From positions 930,001-994,000 of the forward strand of contig JAPFFF010000023.1 of assembly GCA_039105265.1 (NCBI GenBank): a stretch of DNA of 64,000 nucleotides. Direction: 5' to 3'. Of this stretch, positions 44,063 to 52,323 are shown in pieces (the stretch's first letter is position 1; every line of letters begins with the position of its first letter). The notes below the pieces were generated by a model that made no database searches, was not told the DNA's origin, and saw nothing but the letters and a program-made list of their open reading frames with translations. Made by a program: the position numbers and the translations under genes. This stretch comes from Tritrichomonas musculus (lineage: Eukaryota; Parabasalia; Tritrichomonadida; Tritrichomonadidae).

Positions 44063-44379
44063 ATATAAAATTAATTTATTCGTTTATAAAAAAATGAATT
44101 CATTTTTTTATAGAGAATAAAATACCAATCCAATAATTTTGTATTGAAGTTCTAATAGAACATTATAATAATTTTAATATAATTAATTAAATAATATTTT
44201 ATTTAAAGTTAGTTAAAACTCATCATTTTAATCAAGTTTTCTCTCAAAATCTATAATTAAAAAATATTTGTATGAACTCATAGAATAAGTCATATTCAAT
44301 AACGACCGTTTATTTGCTGCCCAAAAACCGTTTGCCCAAAATAGATCAGAATTACCCAAATCGACATCCTTATTATATT

Positions 44380-45721
44380 GGAAATTATATATTCTAATAT
44401 TAATATATATATTAAAATTAATTACTAATGCATCTCATGATTACTTTTATTTTATTTTAAATAATTATATATTTTTATTTTTTAAAAATTGAATTAATTT
44501 GAATGAAATATAAAAATAATATTTTTCTTATTTCTCAATAATCTTCAAATATTATAAATTTAAAATCAAAAAATATTTTTATATATTCATTCATAAAATA
44601 AACAATTATATTAAGAATAAAAATCATTGGATTTTTTTTATTAACAAAGTAAATCATCTCAAATTAAATAACTTTTTTACGGAATAAGATCTGAATGTTT
44701 ATAATAAAACAATTTTTTGTGTTTTGAAAAGCAAAAAACAAATAAATTAAAATTTTCTTAATTGGTTGAAATAATCATAAGACGGGGAAAATCAAATATG
44801 TTTAAAGCATTAATGGAGTATAATTGATATATATAATCAATTATTGTAATTCGTTTGCGATTTTAATTTAAATGTAAAGCTATATAAAACGCAATATGAT
44901 AACAGTCAAACGAATCATGATTTTGATTTTTAATTATAAATATACTATAAGTATATAATATTTCACCTCTAATTATGGAATGAAATATTTTAATTTGATG
45001 GAATTAATGATATGAATCTCTCCATAATGTAATTATTTCAACGTTACTTTTAGCAATCAATATATTTAAATCATGTATGTTGCATATATAGAATTTATTT
45101 ACAAAATAAATCTTTTTTTGAAAGAATCAAGGCCATTTTTGTTTTTTAGATCGGCTTTATTTTGCCATTATTGAAATAAAATACATATTTCTCAATAATT
45201 TGAGTTAGGATTTAAATATTAATTATTTTATTAGTTCTATTTTTATTAAATTAATATAAATAAAGAATTATTTTATAAAAGGATGCGCCAATTTTTAGAT
45301 ATTTTCTTTTTAAAATGATCTTACAAAATTTTTTGTATCAAAGGTATCTCAACGAAAAACAAAATAATATAAAAAACGATTGCTTAAATATTGTATATTT
45401 ATATACAAAGTAATTGAAACTCATATTTAATTCAGGATATATCTCATTTTAGCAGATCGGATATTATGGATATTGATGCATTGACCAAAATAAAACAAAA
45501 TATTATTAACAATATTTAATACAAATATTAAATAAATAGTTATTATTTGTAAATGTACTTATTTTAATGAGGATAAATGGAAAATAATAGAAAATTTAAA
45601 ATTCATTCAATTTCGTTGGCCTCCCTTTAATTTTTCTCAATCTTTTCCTTATATTTATTTTTGTGAGAACTCATTGAATTAAAAAGAAAAAAATTTAATG
45701 ATGCAAAATAAGTTTAATTAA
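44380..45721. other. AT-rich spacer (right arm of the outer TIR element, then gene 3' flank)
   Basis: Up to 45628 this belongs to the outer TIR element. No ORF was recognised. From 45629 it is the short 3' flank of the surface-protein gene; a TTTAATTAATT run lies just past the stop. Confidence 0.55.
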
Positions 45722-48370
45722 TTAAGGTTCGGCTTCGTCTGCTGATACTCCAACTTTTTTCTTGTAGAATGCGAAGTACCAAACTAGAACAGCAACACCT
45801 GCAACAACTACTACACATGCAATAACGATACCTGCAATTGCACCAGCAGATAGGCCTTTCTTTTTAGAACCAGATGTATTTGTTGCATATAATAGATAAT
45901 ATTTTTTGCCTCTTAGATCATAAGGTTTGCAATCAGCTCTGCTAAATACAGCATCTTTTGAATTATACAGATTCGCCAATTGTATGCATTTTTCATTAAC
46001 ATCAATTTTTTCCATTTCAGGAACTGCTAAAATATTATAGTCTTTATCTTCAAGAAGCTGACCTAACTCTTTTTTCTTAATTGTAAATGTTTTAGGGAAT
46101 GAATTTGGTAAAACAGATAAACTTAGTGGAAATACCATATTTTCTATTTCATCTGGTTGTGGTCTATTATAGTAAATTGTTATTTCTGAATCTTCCCATG
46201 CATCATTTACTTCTAATTCTGAATTAATACCAATTTCAATTTTTGCTAATTGTAAATTACTTGATGGTTCGAAAGTACCTCCTTGTTCAATTTTAACTGT
46301 TTCAATTTTAATATTTTCTTTGGTTGCTTTAAATCCTTTACTCTTAAAAACTTGTAATTCAGTAATTACTAAGTTTTTGTCAGACGTTATAGATTCAACG
46401 GATTCATAAAGAACAACTTTTCCGACTTTTATTTCATTAAGATTTGCATCAATTGGATTGATACTCAAAGAACCTTTAGCGTTGATAATGACATTAGGAG
46501 CATTATTCAATTTAATTTTAGCTTGATCCGGACATTCAAGAGTAACTTTTGTGTCTTCTGAATCGAGTTGAACAGAAATCTCTTTATCATGTATTTCTAA
46601 TAAAAGATTTGCATTATTTTTATTAATAATTTTAATTTCGTTTGCTTCTCTACTTATTTCTTGTGTATAATATTTTGAAGCATCAACTGTTTCTATTGCA
46701 GATGTGTCTATTGTCTGAACACCACCTTGAACTGATTGGGTTCCAAAGGATTCAAGTTTAACTTCTGCAGGCTCCCAAGATTCTATTTGTTTGACGCATT
46801 TTCCATCAACATATTCACTTTTTTCATCTTTACAAAGACAGCCATGAAGATAAGGATTCAGTTCATCGGAATCACATTTTGAACACTCTGTAAAATCAGC
46901 ATTACATTCTGAGCAATGATTTTGTCCAACAAAGCATTTTAATACGCACTGTCCTTTTGCGTTTGGAACAAAATATTCTCCATTAAAGCATTTTGTACAT
47001 GTTTTTTTATCTTCACTGCATTCCACGCAATCTCTTTCCCCAGCGTCTTTTTCATCAACAGCTTCGCATTCATCTGATGAAGGAGGAACTGCACAAGGTT
47101 TAGTTCCATCAGACTCTTTTCCATCTGTACATTCTTCACATTCTCCATTACTTGTAAGACCAAAGTTTGTATTGCATTTAGAACATTTTGTAGGTTCGTT
47201 TGGATCACAAGTTTCACAATTTGTGACTGAACATGAAACTGCACAAGGTTTAGTTCCATCAGACTCTTTTCCATCTGTACATTCTTCACATTCTCCATTA
47301 CTTGTAAGACCAAAGTTTGTATTGCATTTAGAACATTTTGTAGGTTCGTTTGGATCACAAGTTTCACAATTTGTGACTGAACATGAAACTGCACAAGGTT
47401 TAGTTCCATCAGACTCTTTTCCATCTGTACATTCTTCACATTCTCCATTACTTGTAAGACCAAAGTTTGTATTGCATTTAGAACATTTTGTAGGTTCGTT
47501 TGGATCACAAGTTTCACAATTTGTGACTGAACATGAAACTGCACAAGGTTTAGTTCCATCAGACTCTTTTCCATCTGTACATTCTTCACATTCTCCATTA
47601 CTTGTAAGACCAAAGTTTGTATTGCATTTAGAGCATTTTGTAGGTTCGTTTGGATCACAAGTTTCACAATTTGTGACTGAACATGAAACTGCACAAGGTT
47701 TAGTTCCATCAGACTCTTTTCCATCTGTACATTCTTCACATTCTCCATTACTTGTAAGACCAAAGTTTGTATTGCATTTAGAACATTTTGTAGGTTCGTT
47801 TGGATCACAAGTTTCACAATTTGTGACTGAACATGAAACTGCACAAGGTTTAGTTCCATCAGACTCTTTTCCATCTGTACATTCTTCACATTCTCCATTA
47901 CTTGTAAGACCAAAGTTTGTATTGCATTTAGAACATTTTGTAGGTTCGTTTGGATCACAAGTTTCACAATTTGTGACTGAACATTCGGTGCATGATGTAA
48001 TTACCTCACCATCTTTAACAGCCAAATATCCTTCCTTACATTGTTTACAGACAACATCAAGATCATTTCTTTCACAAGATTGGCAACCAGGAAAATTGGT
48101 TTCACATTGTGTACATGGAAAATCATCGGTTTCTCCAGTTAAAAGATATCCATCGATACATTCTTTGCAATGAACAACATTATCTTCAACTTGGCAAAGA
48201 GCGCATGATGACTGCTTCAAAAATTGGCATGTCACACATCTATTAATATATAACAAATAGCCGTCTTCACATTCTGTACATGTAGTCGAATCAGAACATT
48301 CCTTGCAATTGTTAATATCTGAGCATTCTTTGATTCTTTTTATATTCAATAATATTATTAAGATAAACAT
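45722..48370 (-). CDS. Cysteine-rich type I surface protein with six identical 50-aa repeats, 882 aa
   Basis: The start is the ATG at 48370 (MFILIILLNIKRIKEC); upstream in-frame codons contain no ATG. The order is a signal peptide (about 1-15), then CxxC/furin-like cysteine modules (CSDINNCKECSD..CTECEDGY). Six tandem 50-aa units follow (NCETCDPNEPTKCSKC...DGKESDGTKPCAV), then more cysteine modules to about residue 510. A cysteine-free beta-solenoid-like region comes next (about 535-790), followed by one membrane helix (GAIAGIVIACVVVVAGVAVL) and a short basic tail (FYKKKVGVSADEAEP). The architecture resembles the large families of cysteine-rich membrane proteins of trichomonads and Giardia; a role in adhesion or antigenic display is inference. 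The repeat units are almost identical in DNA. A host gene, intact. Confidence 0.85.
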   Translation of the reverse strand: MFILIILLNIKRIKECSDINNCKECSDSTTCTECEDGYLLYINRCVTCQFLKQSSCALCQVEDNVVHCKECIDGYLLTGETDDFPCTQCETNFPGCQSCERNDLDVVCKQCKEGYLAVKDGEVITSCTECSVTNCETCDPNEPTKCSKCNTNFGLTSNGECEECTDGKESDGTKPCAVSCSVTNCETCDPNEPTKCSKCNTNFGLTSNGECEECTDGKESDGTKPCAVSCSVTNCETCDPNEPTKCSKCNTNFGLTSNGECEECTDGKESDGTKPCAVSCSVTNCETCDPNEPTKCSKCNTNFGLTSNGECEECTDGKESDGTKPCAVSCSVTNCETCDPNEPTKCSKCNTNFGLTSNGECEECTDGKESDGTKPCAVSCSVTNCETCDPNEPTKCSKCNTNFGLTSNGECEECTDGKESDGTKPCAVPPSSDECEAVDEKDAGERDCVECSEDKKTCTKCFNGEYFVPNAKGQCVLKCFVGQNHCSECNADFTECSKCDSDELNPYLHGCLCKDEKSEYVDGKCVKQIESWEPAEVKLESFGTQSVQGGVQTIDTSAIETVDASKYYTQEISREANEIKIINKNNANLLLEIHDKEISVQLDSEDTKVTLECPDQAKIKLNNAPNVIINAKGSLSINPIDANLNEIKVGKVVLYESVESITSDKNLVITELQVFKSKGFKATKENIKIETVKIEQGGTFEPSSNLQLAKIEIGINSELEVNDAWEDSEITIYYNRPQPDEIENMVFPLSLSVLPNSFPKTFTIKKKELGQLLEDKDYNILAVPEMEKIDVNEKCIQLANLYNSKDAVFSRADCKPYDLRGKKYYLLYATNTSGSKKKGLSAGAIAGIVIACVVVVAGVAVLVWYFAFYKKKVGVSADEAEP
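47089..47990. repeat. Six 150-bp tandem repeats inside the surface-protein gene
   Basis: GCACAAGGTTTAGTTCCATC recurs at 47091, 47241, 47391, 47541, 47691 and 47841, an exact 150-bp period. The only difference noticed is A/G at about 47632. Because 150 is divisible by three and the unit lacks stops in other frames, long antisense and out-of-frame ORFs appear here as artefacts. Near identity implies recent expansion or gene conversion. Confidence 0.9.
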
Positions 48371-48376
48371 TTTTAA

Positions 48377-48382
48377 AAATGA
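48377..48382 (-). promoter_or_regulatory. Candidate initiator (Inr) of the surface-protein gene
   Basis: On the minus strand TCATTT lies about 10 nt before the ATG at 48370, with a second TCATAT just upstream. This fits the trichomonad initiator TCA-Y-(T/A), where transcription starts at the A. Assigned by pattern and distance only. Confidence 0.4.
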
Positions 48383-48492
48383 TATGATTTTCAAATAAAT
48401 AAACGTTTTATTCAATTTTTTCTCATTTTATTCTCTGACAAGTTACCGTCCAAATTTTCGACTTATAAAAACGTTTATCATAAACTTGTTTC

Positions 48493-48494
<2 letters not shown>

Positions 48495-48562
<68 letters not shown>

Positions 48563-48572
48563 TCTCTCTCTC
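48495..48572. repeat. (ATT)n and (TC)n tracts upstream of the surface-protein gene
   Basis: About 22 ATT units (roughly 48497-48560) followed by CTCTCTCTCTCTC. The tract is flanked on both sides by TCTGACAAGTTACCGTC (48432 and 48581), a direct repeat of 17 bp. It lies 125-200 bp upstream of the ATG. Length changes in such a tract could alter expression; this is inference. Confidence 0.7.
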
Positions 48573-48979
48573 TTTTTATTATCTGACAAGTTACCGTCGA
48601 AAAAACGTTTATTTAGAGGCTATTCTGATATCATTTTTATTTCATATAACAAGTCATTTATTTCTGAAAAAAAAATTTTACTTCAGAAACAATTTTTGAA
48701 TCAGATATAAAAAAGTTGCATCATATGTAGTTAGTTCCCATCAGATATATTTTTTCAGATGTACAGAAACATAACTTTTTCAATGAATTGTTATTTACAC
48801 TTAAAATATCAATATCTCAATCAAATCATTAAATATTCAATTTTCGATAATTCAATAATCATTAATAAAACATAAATTGAATATAATATCATGTAAAAAA
48901 GCTATTTAACCAAGATATAAAAAGATTGTGTTATAACAAAAAATTGGCCCAAATTTATGAGTTCTTAAGAACATATAAT

Positions 48980-50300
48980 AAAACCCCCTAAAAAACCGTT
49001 TACAATTTTTTATGGCGCTAAAAAACTATTCCTAACAAAATACCTCTATTCTTTTTAATACATTTGATATCCAGCAATTATTATTCAGATCATAAATAAT
49101 AATTTTATTGAACTATTTCTTTTGATTTTCTGTTTCAATGAGTATAATTTAGATATCAATCATTGAAAATAAAATTGGGGTTTGCTCTGATATAAAGCAT
49201 TTAATTTGTGCATAAAGCAAAATTCTGTTTTTGTTTTTTGTTTCAGTTTTTGCCCCAAAAAGTTACTTGATCATCATCATTTAAAAATCTTTTGAAAATC
49301 AAAATTCATTCTATTGGCTTTGCTTATTTGATTTAGCGTTATTAGTATAGTTTTATTTATTAAAATGATTACATTTAAAGTGCTAGAACATAAAATGATT
49401 TTTTTATTTTTTGTTTAATTACTATTTCATTTTTACAAAATATAAAATATTTCTGTTATTTTCATATAAAAACAAATAATTATATTATTTAATGCTTTTT
49501 TATGAGATATATCAAAAATAGATTAAGATATTCGATCAATATAAATTTTATTTATTTTTGAATAGTTTATTTCATTTTGAACTTTTTTAACAGATATTTT
49601 TAAAAATGGATAGCATAGTATAAATCAAATGATATTCTTAATTGATATTAAAAAAATATTCCTTGAATTTCTTTTCAAAAATAATAATTTTCATGATTTG
49701 AAGTAAATAAATGCATAAATATATTTATAATATAAAAAACTGGTTATATAAAAATAGTTAACTTAAAAATTTTTTATATTAGAAAAAATAAATCTTACAA
49801 TTTCATTGAAAAATTGAGAGTTTTTTGTAGGAAAAACGTATTTTATTGTATGCAATTATTTTAAATTGAGAGTTTTTTGTAGGAAAAACGTATTATTTTG
49901 ATAAGAGAATGAAAAGTTATTAAAAATAAAATATATTAAAAATAGTAAAATATATATTAATTATAATAATTTATATATTTATTTGATACTTAGTACGATA
50001 AAAAAAATATATCAAAATATTAAATATTGCTTAAAAATTGTTGATAATTATTAAAAATTGCCCAATAATAGGAAAATGAAAGTTTTAATCTTGAAAATAT
50101 AAATAAATGTTTATATAAAATGTTTATAGATAGATTAATTGTCAATATCAAAAAATATGATTTTCGATGTAGTTATATTTCCAGACAGGATCATTATTCC
50201 CTTTTGAGGTTATATAATATTTTAATCAGTATTAATAGCTAATAATTAATACACCATTATATTTTCGATTAGTCACAAAAACAGAAATTTAGGGGGTTTT
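48980..50300. mobile_element. Gene-less element with short CCCCC TIRs
   Basis: AAAACCCCCTAAA (48980-48992) has an exact inverted copy TTTAGGGGGTTTT (50288-50300). These are the only C5/G5 runs for kilobases. The interior is AT-rich, with a 30-bp direct repeat GAGAGTTTTTTGTAGGAAAA at about 49828 and 49867. No target duplication is certain and no ORF was found. Confidence 0.4.
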
Positions 50301-50468
50301 ATATTTATTGTAATTATTTTTCACAAAAAAAGTTTTTTGTTTACCGATGCATTTATCGATTAAAATCAGACAATATTATATTCAATATTTATTAATACAT
50401 TAATTACAATATATATTTAAAAAATAAAGCAATTTTATATTTTTGCCGTTACTATACACATTTTTTAA

Positions 50469-50560
50469 GAGTAGGTGTAACTCAAAGAGATTTTATTCTC
50501 AAAAAGTTTGTTTTTCTGAAGTTTACGCAATTTTTTTTGAGAGAGTTTCACCTACTCTGA
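50469..50560. repeat. 92-bp fold-back element
   Basis: AGAGTAGGTGTAACTC at the left pairs with GAGTTTCACCTACTCT at the right, and the stem continues imperfectly inward through TCTCAAAAA. It stands about 345 bp upstream of the Myb gene. It is a MITE-sized hairpin without a clear target duplication. Confidence 0.55.
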
Positions 50561-50904
50561 TTTTTATCAATTTGATCGATTTGGTGAAATATTATCACTT
50601 TTGACCTTAAATGTTAAAAATTTATTCTATATTTTCTATGAATTTATTCAATATTGAAAGACATTCACAAAAAATAGATAGTAACTTTTAATAAACTAAC
50701 TCCAAATTTGAAATAAAAATACCAAAATTTCCAATAATATAAGAAAATCGTTTAAAAAAATTCTTTGATTTACTATCATTATTTTTTAAAAAAAATTCAG
50801 AGGATTATTAAATCCATTCAATTTTTCATAAAAATATTTTTTTTTAATATTTTTCATTTATTGTATATATCTTGATTTTACCCTTCAAATATAATAAACG
50901 TTAA

Positions 50905-51282
50905 ATGACAAATAAACCTAAAAAAATCAGAGTCCAAAGGAAGCTTTTTACTCTTGAAGAAGATCAAAAATTAATAGAATTAGTTGAAAAATATAAAGAT
51001 GATTGGGGAAAAATTTCAAGTGAAATGAAAAACAGAAGCGTGAGACAGTGTAAAGAAAGATATTTGCATTATTTATCCCCAAATATAATTAAAAGAGATT
51101 GGACATCAGAAGAAGATAAGATATTATTATTTCACATACAAAAGTATGGAAAAGCATGGAAGAAGTTAGAAATTCTATTTCCTGGTAGAACAGAAATCGA
51201 TATAAGAAATAGATTTAACATATTGTTTAGACGAATTGTAAAAATTTCATTGGTTTCTGTTCCTAAAATAAAGAAAATGTAA
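50905..51282 (+). CDS. Two-repeat (R2R3-type) Myb DNA-binding protein, 125 aa
   Basis: The first Myb repeat (about residues 12-56) reads LFTLEEDQKLIELVEKYKDDWGKISSEM.NRSVRQCKERYLHYL. The second (about 63-108) reads DWTSEEDKILLFHIQKYGKAWKKLEILFPGRTEIDIRNRFNIL. Both carry the usual W/aromatic spacing and the recognition-helix pattern. A short basic tail follows. Small proteins consisting of two Myb repeats form a large trichomonad family of transcription factors; the known ones bind promoter elements and initiator-proximal sites. The start is the first ATG after an AT-rich leader. It is probably a host gene, complete, and lies just left of Maverick copy 2. Confidence 0.9.
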   Translation: MTNKPKKIRVQRKLFTLEEDQKLIELVEKYKDDWGKISSEMKNRSVRQCKERYLHYLSPNIIKRDWTSEEDKILLFHIQKYGKAWKKLEILFPGRTEIDIRNRFNILFRRIVKISLVSVPKIKKM

Positions 51283-51766
51283 ATTATTATTTATAATAAA
51301 ATTTATGATTGATATTCATTCCCAAATAATCTTGATTTAGTTTTAAATAAGTAGTGTACAAAAGGGGTGATTTAAGACCGGGGGTCTTAAAACGCTTCGC
51401 TTCCCCCCTTTCTCGGTTCTCCGCTCTTGACGAGCTTCGAACCGGACTCCATAAATATAGGTCATTAATGCGGTCCATAACTGTCTTCAGTTTTTGATTT
51501 GTTATACGAGACCCTATATTGCGCATAAAAAATCATTTTTTAGCCCTTAAATATATCAAAAATGGACTCTTTTATGAAAAAATTTTGATGTCTGACATGT
51601 GAAATGAAAAATGAAATTTATCATAAAATTTTAAAATATTTATACTTTTTAAAAATATTGAAAATAAAAATTTTAAAAAAATTTTGTAATATGATTTTTT
51701 ATAAAATTTATACTTTTATTCTTTTAATTTTAATTTTTTATCCACAATACAAATAACACCCGATAA
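51283..51766. other. Left junction of Maverick copy 2 with GC-rich hairpin block
   Basis: AT-rich sequence encloses a sharply GC-richer block at 51350-51540. AGTAGTGTAC at 51350-51359 is followed by AAAGGGG (51361-51367), which can pair with CCCCTTT (51405-51411) around an inner perfect hairpin TTTAAGACC/GGTCTTAAA (51371-51391). CTTCGAACCGGACTCC further on recalls a tRNA T-loop, but no tRNA could be built. The first Maverick gene follows after another AT-rich stretch. Confidence 0.5.
51350..51411 (+). repeat. AGTAGTGTAC plus nested hairpin, Maverick copy 2 left side
   Basis: Third case of an AGTAGTRTAC word directly ahead of a GC-rich stem. The inner stem is 9 bp with a GGG loop and the outer stem is 7 bp. 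It lies at the presumed left boundary of Maverick copy 2, in the same orientation as the right-hand case at 63872. Confidence 0.4.
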
Positions 51767-52267
51767 ATGACCAACGAAGTTGCTCAGAGCATGCGCATGA
51801 CTAAACAAATATTATACGTTTCTATAAATAAATTATGTGATAAATTAGAGGAATTTATTAAAGACCACAGTGTCGACTTAAAAACAAATGCATATGAATA
51901 TTATGTTTTATTCAGTAAAGATACAGTATATGAAGATAGATTTGATAGTAATTATGTAGTATTTAAACCAATATTGATATCATTATGGAAAAGACAACAA
52001 TTGAAATATAATGATTTATGCAAGCTGTTTGAATGTGAAAAATTATATATTAAAGCCAAATCTAAAGGTGCACATTACAACATAAACACTAAAGAGAATC
52101 TACAAAATTTGGTCATTGAACGTGAACCAAAAAAATTTACCAATAGAGATGGAAAAGAAATAGTATACCATGATATTCGAAATTATGACACATACAGTTT
52201 GGTTAAAGAAATAGAATCCCGCTTAAAGACTAACTATCAGCAATTCATCAAAGAATGTGGACTATAA
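51767..52267 (+). CDS. Conserved small Maverick protein (copy 2), unknown
   Basis: Homologue of the 171-aa product of copy 1: VSINKLCDKLEEFI, LFECEKLYI, VIEREPKKFTNRDGKEI, FIKECGL. ATGs lie at 51767, 51791 and 51797; similarity to copy 1 begins at the last (MTKQILYVS), so the first ten residues are doubtful. It lies 56 nt before the 677-aa gene on the same strand. Protein identity between copies is roughly half, far below that of the capsid candidate. Confidence 0.55.
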   Translation: MTNEVAQSMRMTKQILYVSINKLCDKLEEFIKDHSVDLKTNAYEYYVLFSKDTVYEDRFDSNYVVFKPILISLWKRQQLKYNDLCKLFECEKLYIKAKSKGAHYNINTKENLQNLVIEREPKKFTNRDGKEIVYHDIRNYDTYSLVKEIESRLKTNYQQFIKECGL

Positions 52268-52323
52268 TAGGTATATCCTCATAGGTATTTTCGCGCGTAA
52301 AACCTTAATATTTTTGTATTCAA

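Larger units (their letters stand above)
40956..44372 (+). mobile_element. hAT DNA transposon with TIRs and 7-bp flanking repeat
   Basis: The ends TAAGGATGTCG..TTTGGG and CCCAAATCGACATCCTTA are inverted and flanked by TTATATT on both sides (40949-40955, 44373-44379). hAT duplications are usually 8 bp, occasionally shorter. Subterminal regions are crowded with TGCCCA/GGGCAA words, including a perfect 14-bp hairpin ATAACCGTTTGCCC/GGGCAAACGGTTAT at 41362-41394, likely transposase-binding motifs. The transposase frame lies at 41514-43610, and a hairpin plus a 38-bp array follow near the 3' end. Nearly whole. Confidence 0.8.
40905..45628. mobile_element. Older TIR element interrupted by the hAT transposon
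   Basis: AAAGGGAGGCCAACGAAA (40905-40922) has an exact inverted copy TTTCGTTGGCCTCCCTTT (45611-45628). The hAT element 40956-44372 with its flanking repeat lies inside, close to the left end; without it the outer element would be about 1.3 kb. The right flank reads TTTAA and the left TCAAA, possibly a decayed TTAA target. No ORF is attributable to the outer element. Confidence 0.45.
48596..50904. other. AT-rich spacer between surface-protein gene and Myb gene
   Basis: No gene was recognised. It contains the gene-less element 48980-50300 and a 92-bp fold-back at 50469-50560; the remainder is AT-rich. Confidence 0.55.

Noticed and set aside
46939-47967. 342-codon minus-strand ORF in another frame of the same repeats
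   Set aside because: Same artefact; repetitive, no cysteine pattern, no start context.
47172-48173. 333-codon plus-strand ORF across the surface-protein gene
   Set aside because: It is an antisense by-product of the 150-bp repeat, whose length is divisible by three; the sense frame has signal peptide, cysteine modules and membrane helix.
51418-51450. tRNA-like T-loop (GGTTCGAA on the minus strand)
   Set aside because: No matching T stem, anticodon arm or acceptor stem could be formed.
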